Shown piece by piece: positions 35,549 through 46,372 of a stretch of 64,000 bases of DNA. The position numbers and the translations under genes are program-made. Source of the stretch: WHSW01 sp963769945 (GTDB lineage Bacteria; Actinomycetota; Thermoleophilia; Solirubrobacterales; 70-9); the NCBI GenBank assembly GCA_963769945.1, contig CAVYOA010000018.1, positions 124,001 to 188,000 on the forward strand. Direction: 5' to 3'. The notes below the pieces were generated by a model. It saw only the letters and a program-made list of their open reading frames with translations. It searched no databases and was not told where the DNA came from. How positions within the stretch are numbered: the stretch's first letter is position 1; each line of letters starts with the position of its first letter.

Positions 35549-35887
35549 TTAGGGCTCCTCTGGAGTCGTCGCCGGCGCCTCGACGGTGCTCGTCACCGTT
35601 TCGCTCTCCGTTTCGGTCGTTGTCGAGATGCTGCTGGTCGTCTCGATGGCGGTGGAGACCTCGGTCACGGTCTCCGTTTCCGTCTTGGTCTCGGTCTCGG
35701 TGCCCGTGAGGCGGACCTCCTCGACCGGCGGGTCGGAGACGATCAGCGCCAGGGCGACGCCGAGCCCAGCCGCCAGAGCGGCGAGCGCAATCATGATCGC
35801 CTTGTTGCGGCTGCTCAGAGGTGGTTCTGAGCCCGGCTCGGGCCGACGATCGTCGTAGTCGGGTGGGAACTGGTCGCGGGAGGACAT
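35549..35887 (-). CDS. Single-pass membrane protein with Thr/Glu-rich tail
   Basis: A 112-residue protein with a hydrophilic N-terminus (DRRPEPGSEPPLSSRNK), one membrane helix (AIMIALAALAAGLGVALALI) and an extracellular tail made of alternating Thr with Glu/Val/Ser (TGTETETKTETETVTEV, ETVTSTVEAPATT). The tail resembles low-complexity wall-spanning or O-glycosylated regions. Function unknown. It converges on the glycosyltransferase gene with four bases between stops and lies downstream of lon. Confidence 0.7.
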   Translation of the reverse strand: MSSRDQFPPDYDDRRPEPGSEPPLSSRNKAIMIALAALAAGLGVALALIVSDPPVEEVRLTGTETETKTETETVTEVSTAIETTSSISTTTETESETVTSTVEAPATTPEEP

Positions 35888-35962
35888 GCCCGCGCAACCC
35901 TAGAGAAGTGCTTGGGTGACGTCGTGTGTGGCGATGAACGTTGTGCCGCGGGCCCGGCTGGG

Positions 35963-38254
<2,292 letters not shown>

Positions 38255-38300
38255 ATCGTGTCTCCGATTCGAGGGTTCGAGGATCTGAGCTTCTAAGACT

Positions 38301-38325
38301 GAAGTAACTTTACTTTCTGAAGTAA
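38301..38325. promoter_or_regulatory. Inverted-repeat operator between lon and ohr
   Basis: Three half-sites occur in 25 bases: GAAGTAA (38301-38307), TTACTT (38310-38315) and AAGTAA (38320-38325), forming TTACTT-4-AAGTAA. On the minus strand a -35 TTGGCT, 17 bases, and -10 TAAAGT would place the operator over the lon promoter. The A/T-rich sequence stands out in this genome. It does not match HspR (CTTGAGT) or CIRCE. Confidence 0.6.
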
Positions 38326-38366
38326 GGATAGCCAACCCAAGGCGACAAACGAAAGGGCGGACAGCG

Positions 38367-38798
38367 ATGAGCAAACCGATCTACACGGCCCAGGCCCACG
38401 TCGACGGCGGGCGCGTGGATGGCCACGGCAAGACCAGCGACGGCGCCCTCGAGGTCGATCTGCGCGCCCCAGGTCGCGACGGCTCCGAGAACGCGACCAA
38501 CCCGGAGCAGCTCTTCGCTATCGGCTATGCATCCTGCTTCGACAACGCGGTCGCAGTGGTCGCCCGCCGCCAGAAGCTCGAGACGGGTGAGCTCTCGATC
38601 GACTCCAAGGTCCACCTGCTGACCACACCCGAACGTGCCTTCAAGCTCGCCGTCGAGCTCGACGTCAGCCTGCCGTCGCTCGAGGGCGACGAGGCGGTCG
38701 AGCTGGTGCGCGCGGCGCACTCCGTCTGCCCCTACTCGATGGCGACCAGGGGCAACATCGAGGTCGCTTTGACCGCGAACGGCCAGACGGTCGCCTGA
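38367..38798 (+). CDS. ohr: Organic hydroperoxide resistance protein (Ohr)
   Basis: A 143-residue Ohr/OsmC-fold thiol peroxidase that reduces organic hydroperoxides. The two redox Cys are visible: GYASCFDNA (Cys57) and HSVCPYSMATRGNI (Cys121). The N-terminal KPIYTAQAHVDGGRVDGHG and the ATNPEQLFAIGYA segment are Ohr-specific rather than OsmC-like. No ohrR regulator is adjacent; the divergent lon gene shares the upstream operator, so control could be shared. Confidence 0.93.
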   Translation: MSKPIYTAQAHVDGGRVDGHGKTSDGALEVDLRAPGRDGSENATNPEQLFAIGYASCFDNAVAVVARRQKLETGELSIDSKVHLLTTPERAFKLAVELDVSLPSLEGDEAVELVRAAHSVCPYSMATRGNIEVALTANGQTVA

Positions 38799-38855
38799 TG
38801 CCTTGACCCCGCTCGGTGAATGTTCGCTGAGCCCACCCGCGCCGGGTAAAGGCCG

Positions 38856-39283
38856 CTACGGCCGCGTGTCGCGGCGCCCCTCGCTCTCGGCGGCGAGCCC
38901 GATCAGCGCGAGCATCACCGTGGCGAGCCCGAGCAGCGCGAGGTTGGCGGTCTCACCGCTGCTCTCGGAGCCGATCAGGGCGCTGATCGCCGCCAGGGCT
39001 CCAGCGGCGGCGGTCGCGAGCACGAGCGTTCGCGAGCGGATCGGCCCGAGCAGCCGCACGAGGCTCAACAAGGGCGATTGCGACCCCCCAGATGATCGGC
39101 AGGGCCGGCTTGGAATAGTCGAGCAGGCCGGCGGAAGCGATCAACCAGAGCCCGATCAGCAATGTGACGACGACCGCGCCGACAACCGACGAGCGCCAAC
39201 TCGCGCGAGCGGTGCGCTCGTCCGTCTCGACCTCGAGCGGGCCCTGATCGGCGGCCTGCACCTGCTTGCGGTTCGGATGCCAT
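38856..39283 (-). CDS. Hypothetical membrane protein (two frameshifts)
   Basis: The product can be followed through two one-base breaks near 39,268 and 39,080. It starts MASEP, then QAADQGPLEVETDERTARAS, WRSSVVGAVVVTLLIGLWLI, LLDYSKPALPIIWGVAIA, LLSLVRLLGPIRSRTLVLAT and ALAAISALIGSESSGETANL, ending LLGLATVMLALIGLAAESEG. Four membrane segments are predicted. Family not recognised. Start is ATG at 39283. Confidence 0.5.
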
Positions 39284-39327
39284 GACCAGCGAGTGCCCGA
39301 GTATGCGCCGGCTAACCGTCAGGCCGA

Positions 39328-40357
39328 TCACGTTGCGAGGGACCGGCGTCCTCTGCCGCGGCCTCGCTGGCAGTGGCCGAGCGCGGCCCGTCGCGGTCGT
39401 TCGTCAGGGTTGTGAGCGAGCATCCGAGTGACGAGGTCGATGAGCTCGGCCGGCACGTTGCGTTCGATCGGCATCGGTGGTGGGCAAGCTGAGGGAAGCG
39501 ATCGACAGCGCCCGACGCCCTCGCTCTCGGCGCGCTCGGGAAGGGCCGCTCGCCGGGGATCCGTGGTGCATCGTTGCCCCAGGCCGAAGACGTCGGCTGG
39601 CGGGCCGATCTGGGGCGAGCTGCCAGGGTCGCATGTTCGGTGCGTAGGCCTGGTCGACCATCGGAAGCTTCATCGCCGCGAGCGGGCCGCGGCAATGCTG
39701 AGGTCGACAAGCGCGGCGCGAGCGCAGGACGATGTTCGAGGGCTTGACCTCGGCGAACGGAACCGCCTCGTTGATGAGCTGAACCCCGGCGCGCTTCGAT
39801 GCCAGAGAGCGGCGTTCCTTGAGCGGCAGTACTCCTTCGCGCTTGTCGACGCCCGAGGCGTCGGACACCGAGATGCCCGACGGGCAGGCGCCGATGCGGC
39901 GAGTCGGGTACAGCTGCGATGCATCCGCGGGAGGATCAGATCGGCCAGCAGGGCGAAGTCGCTGCCGCCGCCGACGCACCAACCGTGGACCTGGGCGATC
40001 GCGGCTCGGCGGCGCAGAACTGCCACCATGAACTTCTGCGTCGGGGCCAGCGCCGGGGCGGTGACCTCGTACGAAGTGCCTTGCCCGGGTCGCTTCATCG
40101 CCGTCGCTCGGGCGCGAGCTCGTCCCACGGGTGGAAGCCGCCGCCGAAGTCATCGCCCGCGTCGACGCGGGGCCGCCGTCGGCCTCGCGGCACGGCTCAT
40201 CGACCTCGACGCCGGCATCGCGAATCGCTTCGTCCACTGCTGTCTGGACCTCGTCGGGCATCGGCGGCACGATCGTGTTCAGCGCCTCGGGCCGGTTCAG
40301 CGTGATCGTCGCAATCGGGCCGTCGACGTCGTAGAGGATCGTCTCGTACTCGCCCAT
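39328..40357 (-). pseudogene. Mosaic of an enoyl-CoA hydratase front and a Ser/Thr kinase C-lobe, heavily disrupted
   Basis: The 5' part is a crotonase: MGEYETILYDVDGPIATITL with NRPEALN, then GDDFGGGFHPWDELAPERRR, IAQVHGWCVGGGSDFALLAD, TPLSGIEA and LINEAVPFAEV. From about 39,745 onward the frame instead reads like a protein kinase: VKPSNIVL, LVDLSIA, a degenerate APE-like PNMRPWQLAPQIG, PPADVFGLGATMHH, GERPFPE, and VPAELIDLVTRMLAHNPDER. At least seven frame changes and many substitutions are needed. The switch occurs at the shared V-K of FAEV and DVKPSN. It could be a deletion fusion that has decayed, or a chimeric, error-rich assembly. The kinase N-lobe is absent from the window. Confidence 0.6.
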
Positions 40358-40433
40358 CGGCGCGAGCCTATACAGGCCGCCGTGCCTGGTACGGTCGAGC
40401 GGTCCACGAAGCGCGACTCGGGAGGGATGCCGC

Positions 40434-40856
40434 ATGCGCAGGATGCTCGGCTTGGTCATGGTGCTCTTCCTCGCGCTGTCATTGGCGGCGCCCGCGGCCG
40501 CGGCGCCCGTGAAGACGAGGGTCGTGATCGAGAAGATGACCCGCACGAGCCTGCCGGGCGACGACGCTTGGAGCGCCAAAGGCCGAGTCACGGCAAACGA
40601 CGAAGCGTGCCTCTCAAAGCGCGAGGTCGTGATCCAGCAAGAGCTTGGCCCGCCCTTCGATGGCCCGTCGGTGATGCAAACCGTCGAGACCGACAGCAAG
40701 GGCCGCTGGAAGGCGAAGTGGACGACGCGCGCCGGGCCCACCGACATCGAGCAGGCGTCGACCGGTGTGCACTATGCCGAGGTCGAGATGCTGAAGAAGG
40801 GCAAGCGCAAATGCAGCTTCGCGCGCTCGAAGACCTACACCGTCCCGCCGCCGTAG
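40434..40856 (+). CDS. Secreted hypothetical protein (140 aa)
   Basis: A clear signal peptide (MRRMLGLVMVLFLALSLAAP, cleavage after AAA near residue 24) is followed by a beta-rich domain. Segments are KTRVVIEKMTRTSLPGDDAW, AKGRVTANDEACLSKREVVI and VETDSKGRWKAKWTTRAGP, with a final KKGKRKCSFARSKTYTV. Two Cys (EACLS and RKCSF) could form a disulfide. The fold looks like a single Ig-like or surface beta-sandwich module. Family not recognised. ATG at 40434. Confidence 0.7.
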   Translation: MRRMLGLVMVLFLALSLAAPAAAAPVKTRVVIEKMTRTSLPGDDAWSAKGRVTANDEACLSKREVVIQQELGPPFDGPSVMQTVETDSKGRWKAKWTTRAGPTDIEQASTGVHYAEVEMLKKGKRKCSFARSKTYTVPPP

Positions 40857-40869
40857 CCGCCGAACCGGG

Positions 40870-41832
40870 TCAGGCCAAGTCGAGCTCGCGGAGGCTTTCT
40901 CGGTTCGCCCACAGCCACTCGATCTGAGCGACGGTCGCCGAGTGCGGATCGGGCTCGAGCACGCCGAGCACCTGCTCCAGCCGCGCCGTGTCGGCGACGA
41001 CCGGGTGCCGTACACCCCAGGGATGGTCGTTGTCGGGCTGCCACTCGACTGGCTCCGAGCTCCCACTGCCCAGTCGAGCACATCCGCGACTACGCGCGCG
41101 AGCGCCCCGAAGGTGAGCAGCCTCGGGTCGCAGACGTTGCACTCCCAGCATCCGGCTGGAGCTCGCTCGATCGCGGCGGTGATCGCGGCGCCAACACGTA
41201 TCGAGCGCAACGCGGTGAAAGAGCTGAGTTCCTCCTAGGGGCAGCTCGAGGCGGCGATCGCCGGCAGCGACCTTGGAAACCAAGAACCACTCTCGTGCGA
41301 CGCGTGGATGTGGGTGGCTGCCATAGATCGCACCCGGGCGCAGGATGGTCACGCGTGGTGCTCCTTCGAGCGCCGCCTCCATGAGGAGGTTGTCGTGAGC
41401 GGCACCGGCTTCGGTGCTGTGAGGCTCGCGCTTGGGCGCGTCCTCGCGGATCGGGATCGGGCCCCGAGCGAGCTCGACGACCTCGTGGTCGTCGATGCCG
41501 GCCTCGGCGGCTTGGCGGTAGACGTCGATCGAGCTGATCGCGATCAGCTGCTGAAGCCCGGTCCGCTCCGCGATCCGCCCGAGCTCGGCGGCCTTCGCCG
41601 CCGTCGCGCCGCCGGCGAAGGTGTCGATCACGACCTCGGGTGCCCAGCGCTCGACCGGGCCGTCCGCCGCAAGCAGCTCGCTGCGCTCACCGAGCAGCTG
41701 CTCGATCCGTTCGGGCTCCGGCGGTTGATGGCGACCCGAATGGGCAAGCGCGAGCTCATGGCCGCCGGCGACGAGCAGCGGGACGGTTGCGTGACCGACC
41801 GGTCCGGTGCCGCCGAGAAAGAGAACTCGCAC
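40870..41832 (-). CDS. NAD(P)-dependent epimerase/dehydratase (two frameshifts)
   Basis: An extended SDR-type protein of about 320 residues. The Rossmann motif is VRVLFLGGTGPVGHATVP, the active-site region SSIDVYRQAAEAG with downstream KREPHSTEAGAAHDNLLMEA, and the substrate side includes ILRPGAIYGSHPHPR. Between about 41,205 and 41,080 the frame shifts to VGAAITAAIERAPAGCWECN and LARVVADVLDWAVG, and then returns to PVEWQPDNDHPWGVRHPVVA. The Tyr-Lys pair is not canonical (the Lys of YxxxK is not obvious), as in many atypical SDRs. GTG at 41832 gives the tightest start; 41877 is possible. Confidence 0.75.
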   Translation of the reverse strand: MRVLFLGGTGPVGHATVPLLVAGGHELALAHSGRHQPPEPERIEQLLGERSELLAADGPVERWAPEVVIDTFAGGATAAKAAELGRIAERTGLQQLIAISSIDVYRQAAEAGIDDHEVVELARGPIPIREDAPKREPHSTEAGAAHDNLLMEAALEGAPRVTILRPGAIYGSHPHPRVAREWFLVSKVAAGDRRLELPLGGTQLFHRVALDTCWRRDHRRDRASSSRMLGVQRLRPEAAHLRGARARSRGCARLGSGSSEPVEWQPDNDHPWGVRHPVVADTARLEQVLGVLEPDPHSATVAQIEWLWANRESLRELDLA

Positions 41833-41913
41833 CCGCCGATTCTCGCCGACCGGTGCGTTGCCGGCGGGACGGGTCAATGAGGGGTAGGTCTGGACGACTG
41901 AGCTTCAGGTGCA

Positions 41914-41958
41914 CCTGTGGAGATCGAGTTCCGACTGTTGGAACCAGATCTCCACAGG
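41914..41958. repeat. Second GTGGAGATC-type palindrome
   Basis: The outer arms CCTGTGGAGATC (41914-41925) and GATCTCCACAGG (41947-41958) pair perfectly. Inner arms GTTCC (41928-41932) and GGAAC (41940-41944) extend the stem with a short bulge. The outer arms share the sequence of the palindrome at 775-813. It lies in the 218-base gap between nrdJ and the epimerase gene. Confidence 0.7.
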
Positions 41959-42095
41959 ACGCGAAGCCAGGCGCCCGGCGAACCGCCAATCAGCCCTCGA
42001 CGGAGATGGGAGGTGTCAGATCAAGGAAGACGAGGCGAAGCGTGCTTCGCACGCGAGCCGAGGATGACGCCGAGCTGCCGCCTCCCAGCCCGTCG

Positions 42096-44935
42096 TCAAC
42101 CGCAGCCGGTGTTGTTGCCGCAACTCGAGCACGTGTAACACGAGCCCGTCCGCTGCATCATGCCGCCGCACTGCTCGCACGCAGGGCCGAGGTCACCGGC
42201 GCGGCCGACCTTGGCAGGGACGACCGGAGGGGTGTCGGTCATCGCCGCCGCTGCCGCAACCGTCTTGCCCGGCTGGTGAATCGTCTCGGTGGCCGGTTCC
42301 GCGGAACCGCTTGCGTGGCCGTTCGAGCCGTTGCCAGCCTTGCCATCGCTTGCGGGACCGGCGGTGTCGTCGGTGAAGATCGCCAGCTGCGCCTCCTTGC
42401 GGGCCCTGACCTCCTTGGTCATGATGCCGAGGTCCTCGAGGTCGTCGAGGTCCTCGATGAAGCGGCTCGCGACCCAGCGCATGATGTAGTCGGGCATCGA
42501 CTTCGCGAACGGGATCTCGGGGTTGCCGGTGATCCCCTCGGGCTCGAAGCGCATGTAGCTGAACTTCTTCACGCAGCGTCTCCAGCGGCACTCCGTACTG
42601 AAGGCCGATCGAAACCGCGGTGGCGAAGGCGTTCATCATGCCCTTGATCGTCGAGCCCTCCTTGCCGATGTCGGTGAGGAAGATCTCGCCGAGCGAGCCG
42701 TCCTCGTACTTGCCGGCGGTGATGTAGCCCTCGTGACCGGCGATCGAGAACTTGTGCGTGATCGACTCGCGCTCGGCCGGCATCTTGCGACGCTCGGGAA
42801 TCGCCAGATCCCTCCGCCTCGTCGGCCTCGTCGCCGTCCTGCGCGTCGGTGCGAAGTGCCTGCGCGGTCTTCGAGCCGTCGCGGTAGATCGCGAGCGCCT
42901 TGAGGCCGTGCTTCCAGCCCTCGGTGTAGGCGTCGGCGATGTCGTCGACGGTCGCCGTCTGCGGCAGGTTGACCGTCTTCGAGATCGCTCCCGATAGGAA
43001 CGGCTGGGCCGCGGCCATCATCTTGATGTGGCCCATGTGCGAGATCGCGCGTTCGCCGACGGCGACGTCGAATACGGGAAGGTGTGCGTCCTTGAGCGCC
43101 GGCGCGCCGATGATCGTGCCCTTGTCGTTGATGTAGGCCACGATCTGGTCGACCTCGGTCTCTGAGTAGCCGAGCGTGCTCAGCGCCATCGGCACCGTCT
43201 GGTTGACGATCGTCATCTGCCCGCCGCCCACCAGCTCCTTGAACTTGACCAGCGAGAAGTCGGGCTCGATGCCCGTCGTGTCGCAGTCCATGAGGAAGCT
43301 GATCGTCCCGGTCGGCGCCAGCACGGTCGCCTGGGCGTTGCGGTAGCCGTGCTCGTCGCCGAGCTCGACCGCCTCGTCCCAGCTGCGCTGCGCCGCTTCG
43401 ACGAGCTCGCCCTTGACGCCCTCGCCGTCGAGCTCGTAGGACGCGTCGCGATGCATGCGCATGACCTCGTTGTGGGCCTCACGGTTCTTCGGATACTCGT
43501 CGTAGGTGCCGACCGCGGCAGCGATCTCAGCCGACTTGCGATAGCCGCGACCGGTCATCAGTGCCGTGATCGCACCGGCGATGTTGCGACCCTCGTCGGA
43601 GTCGTAGGCGACGCCGTCGGACATCAGCAGTGCGCCGAGGTTGGCGTAGCCGAGCCCGAGCTGGCGGAAGGCGCGGGCGTTGTCGCCGATCTCCTCGGTC
43701 GGATAGCTCGAGGGTCCGACGACGATCTCCTGTGCGAGGAAGACGACGTCGACGGTCTGCTCGAACTCGGCGGCGTCGAAGGAGCCGTCGTCGCGACGGA
43801 ACTTCATCAGGTTGATCGAGGCGAGGTTGCAGGCGGAGTTGTCGACGTGCATGTACTCGGAGCACGGATTGGAAGCGTTGATCCGGCCCGACTCCGGCGA
43901 GGTGTGCCAGCGGTTGATCGTGGTGTCGTACTGGACGCCCGGATCGGCGCAGCGCCAGGCCGCCTCGGAGATCTGGTTCATCAGGTCGCGGGCCGGCAGC
44001 GTCTTGACCACCTCGCCGCCGTTGCGGGCGATCAGGTCCCAGTCGGCGTCGTCGGCGACCGCCTGCATGAACTCGTCGGTGATCCGGACCGAGTTGTTGG
44101 CGTTTTGGTACTGGATCGAGGTGAAGCCCTCGCCGTCGATCGACATGTCGAAGCCGGCATTGCGAAGCGCTTCTGCCTTCTTCTCCTCGTCGGCCTTGCA
44201 CCAGATGAAGTGCTCGATGTCGGGATGGTCGACGTTGAGCACGACCATCTTCGCCGCGCGCCGGGTCTTGCCGCCGGACTTGATCGTGCCGGCCCAGGCG
44301 TCGGCGCCGCGCATGAAGCGAGACCGGGCCCGAGGCGAGGCCGCCCTTGGAGAGGTGCTCGACCGAGCCGCGGATGTTGGAGAGGTTGATGCCCGAGCCC
44401 GAGCCGCCGCGGAAGATCGTGCCCTCCTTGGTGTTCCAGGCGAGGATCGACTCCATCGTGTCCTCGACCGAGAGGATGAAGCAGGCCGAGCATTGGGGAT
44501 GCTCCTCGAAGCCGACGTTGAACCACACGGGGCTGTTGAAGGCGGCCTTCTGATGAAGCAGGATGTGGGTGAGCTCGGCCTCGAAGGCGTCGGCGTCCTC
44601 GTCGGAGTCGAAGTAGTCGCCGTCACGTCCCCAGCCGGCGATCGTGCCGGAGACGCGGGAGATCATCTGCTTGACCGAGCTCTCGCGCTCGTCGGAGCCG
44701 ATGCGGCCGCGGAAGTACTTCTGGGCGACGATGTTGGTCGCGTTCTGCGACCAAGACTTCGGGAACTCGACGCCGCGCTGCTCGAAGGCGGGGTTCGCCG
44801 GGTCGCCGATGACGGCATCGCGGAGCTCCCACTCGACCTCGTCGAAGGGGTGCACCCCCGGGGTCGTGTGACGGCGCGCGCAGCGACAGGCCTCCATCGC
44901 TCAGCTTTTGCGGTATTTGCAGCACTTTCCGGCAT
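42096..44935 (-). CDS. nrdJ: B12-dependent (class II) ribonucleotide reductase (about four frameshifts)
   Basis: The adenosylcobalamin-dependent reductase that makes deoxyribonucleotides, about 945 residues. Visible motifs are TTPGVHPFDEVEW, QNATNIVAQKYFRG, RGGSGSGINLSNIRGSVEHL, the active-site region ASNPCSEYMHVDNSACNLAS, LAPTGTISFLMDCDTTGIEP and the C-terminal redox CxxC set CEQCGGMMQRTGSCYTCSSC. Breaks lie near 44,880 (start region), 44,322, 42,805 and 42,575. The start is taken as the ATG at 44935, directly after the nrdR stop, with one indel before TTPGVHP. It forms an operon with nrdR, which should repress both. Confidence 0.92.
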
Positions 44936-44938
44936 CCT

Positions 44939-45460
44939 CTATCTCCTCTTCTCTTCCAACGAACCTGTTTCAAGCGGTAACGATGCACTCTGCCCGGCCC
45001 TGCGGACGGAATCGGCCGACGGCGAAACCGCAAAATCCGGATTCGGCGTCTGCGGCGCGTCCGGCGTCGGCAGCGTTCCGAGAAACTGCAGGTACGCCCC
45101 GTAGTCGAGGTCGCGCAGCCCCTCGATGCAGAGTTCGCCGATCCGCGATGCGCGGCAGCTCGCCCCCGGCGGTCTCGATCGCGAGCTCGACGCGGTGCGA
45201 CCAGCGCCTCGACGTCGGCGGCGCTGACCTGCCGCTTGTGGGTCGATCGCAGCAGTGCCGCCCGCAGCTTGGTGCGGTCGAAGCGCTGGCGCTCGCCGTC
45301 GCGCTTGCCGACGTAAAGCGGCTCGCGGTCGCTGCGCTCGTAGGTGGTGAAGCGATGACCGCACGCCGAGCACTCGCGGCGTCGCCGCAGTGGCGGCGCC
45401 GTCCTCGGCCCGGCGGCTCTCGAGTACCCGGGTCGGCCCGTCGCATCGCGTGCATTCCAT
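44939..45460 (-). CDS. nrdR: Transcriptional repressor NrdR (about three frameshifts)
   Basis: The ATP-cone repressor of ribonucleotide reductase genes. The zinc ribbon has MECTRCDGPTRVLESRRAED followed, one frame away, by RRRRECSACGHRFTTYERSD. The ATP-cone is REPLYVGKRDGERQRFDRTK and LRAALLRSTHKRQVSAADVE, and the rest resumes as HRVELAIETAGGELPRI and SRIGELCIEGLRDLDYGAYL. The C-terminus extends about 45 residues beyond typical NrdR. Three one-base breaks (near 45,395, 45,205 and 45,155) explain the interruptions. It is upstream of and coupled to nrdJ. Confidence 0.88.
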   Translation of the reverse strand: MECTRCDGPTRVLESRRAEDGAATAATPRVLGVRSSLHHLRAQRPRAALRRQARRRAPALRPHQAAGGTAAIDPQAAGQRRRRRGAGRTASSSRSRPPGASCRASRIGELCIEGLRDLDYGAYLQFLGTLPTPDAPQTPNPDFAVSPSADSVRRAGQSASLPLETGSLEEKRR

Positions 45461-45471
45461 GGTCCTGGATT

Positions 45472-45520
45472 CTACTTGGACTAGTGTTTTCCTGCTCTAT
45501 AATCACACTAGATGTAGTGG
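45472..45520. promoter_or_regulatory. nrdR: Candidate paired NrdR boxes
   Basis: Box 2 (45505-45520) reads ACACTAGATGTAGTGG and matches the NrdR consensus ACACTA-N4-TAGTGT at 11 of 12 arm positions. Box 1 (45472-45487) ends in TAGTGT but its left arm is weak. The centres are 33 bases apart, about three helical turns, the arrangement known for NrdR boxes. The pair lies 12-60 bases upstream of the nrdR ATG, which implies autoregulation. Confidence 0.7.
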
Positions 45521-45572
45521 CACGACGGGAGACGCTTGTCAGCGCCTGGCGGTGTGGCGATAATGGAATGCG

Positions 45573-45720
45573 ATGAGCCGCGGGTGACAAGTTCAACGAG
45601 CGCCGGGACTCCGCCCTGGAGGCGATGGGCGAGCGCCGCGACGCCGCGGTCGAGAAGGTCGCCGACGCCAAGGCCACAGCGGCCGAGCACCATGGCCACG
45701 GCGAAGGAAGCCGCCGCTGA
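45573..45720 (+). CDS. Possible small charged protein overlapping trhA (one frameshift)
   Basis: Starting MSRG at 45573 and, after one extra T near 45585, continuing DKFNERRDSALEAMGERRDA and AVEKVADAKATAAEHHGHGE, ending at 45720. The Glu/Arg/Ala heptad-like pattern suggests a small helical coiled-coil. It overlaps the first 29 bases of trhA in a different frame. Codon bias fits, but there is no homology I recognise. Confidence 0.4.
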
Positions 45721-46366
45721 GCAGATCGCCAAGATGAAGCCGCGGCTTCGCGGCGTCTCGCACGAGTACGCGTTCTTCGTCTCGCTCGTGCTCGGCGCCG
45801 GCCTCGTCTTCCTCGCCAGGGGTACCGAAGCAACGGTGGCCGTCGCCATCTACGCCGCCAGCCTCTCCGCGCTGTTCGGTGTCAGCGCCCTCTATCACCG
45901 CGTCGACTGGCAGCGAACGTCGTCACGTCAGTGGATGCGTCGGCTCGACCACACGATGATCTTCGTCCTCATCGCCGGCACCGTCACGCCGTTCTCCCTC
46001 TTGGTGATGGAGGGCCCGCTGGCGACGGCGCTGCTGATCGCTGTCTGGGTCGGGGCCCTGGCGGGTGCCATCGTCGAGATGGTGTGGACATCGTCGCCGA
46101 AATGGGTCTCGGCGATCGTCTACGTCGCGGTCGGGTTGATCGGCGCGATCGGTTTCCCGGCGATCATCGCCGAGACGGGGCTTGTCGCGGGTCTGCTGAT
46201 CGCCGGCGGCGGCGCGCTGTACATCACGGGCGCTGTCGTCTACGCGACGGGCCACCCCGACCCGAGCCCCACGGTGTTCGGTTACCACGAGATCTTTCAT
46301 GTGCTCGTACTCGCTGCCGCCGCCGCCCATTTCGCTGCGGTCGCGTTTTACGCCCTGCCCGGTTAG
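45692..46366 (+). CDS. trhA: Hemolysin-III family protein (PAQR-like, TrhA)
   Basis: A 224-residue seven-helix membrane protein of the PAQR/hemolysin III family. Family-specific residues are visible: HEYAFFVSLVLGAGLVFLAR, SALYHRVDWQR with the conserved Ser/His, RLDHTMIFVLIAGTVTPFSL with the conserved Asp/His, and the C-terminal GYHEIFHVLVLAAAAAHFAA with two His. These His/Asp residues form the buried metal site of PAQR proteins. Some members affect membrane fluidity; hemolysis is not established for most. ATG at 45692 is the start. It diverges from nrdR. Confidence 0.88.
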   Translation: MATAKEAAAEQIAKMKPRLRGVSHEYAFFVSLVLGAGLVFLARGTEATVAVAIYAASLSALFGVSALYHRVDWQRTSSRQWMRRLDHTMIFVLIAGTVTPFSLLVMEGPLATALLIAVWVGALAGAIVEMVWTSSPKWVSAIVYVAVGLIGAIGFPAIIAETGLVAGLLIAGGGALYITGAVVYATGHPDPSPTVFGYHEIFHVLVLAAAAAHFAAVAFYALPG

Positions 46367-46372
46367 CGGCGC

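Noticed and set aside
38301..38325. HspR (HAIR) or HrcA (CIRCE) site upstream of lon
   Set aside because: The half-sites are GAAGTAA, not CTTGAGT or TTAGCACTC, so these known heat-shock operators do not fit.
45476..45504. TTGGAC-16-TATAAT as a plus-strand promoter for trhA
   Set aside because: The match is good, but the candidate lies inside the NrdR-box pair and the distance to the trhA start is long (about 190 bases). It is mentioned in the NrdR finding but not listed as a feature.
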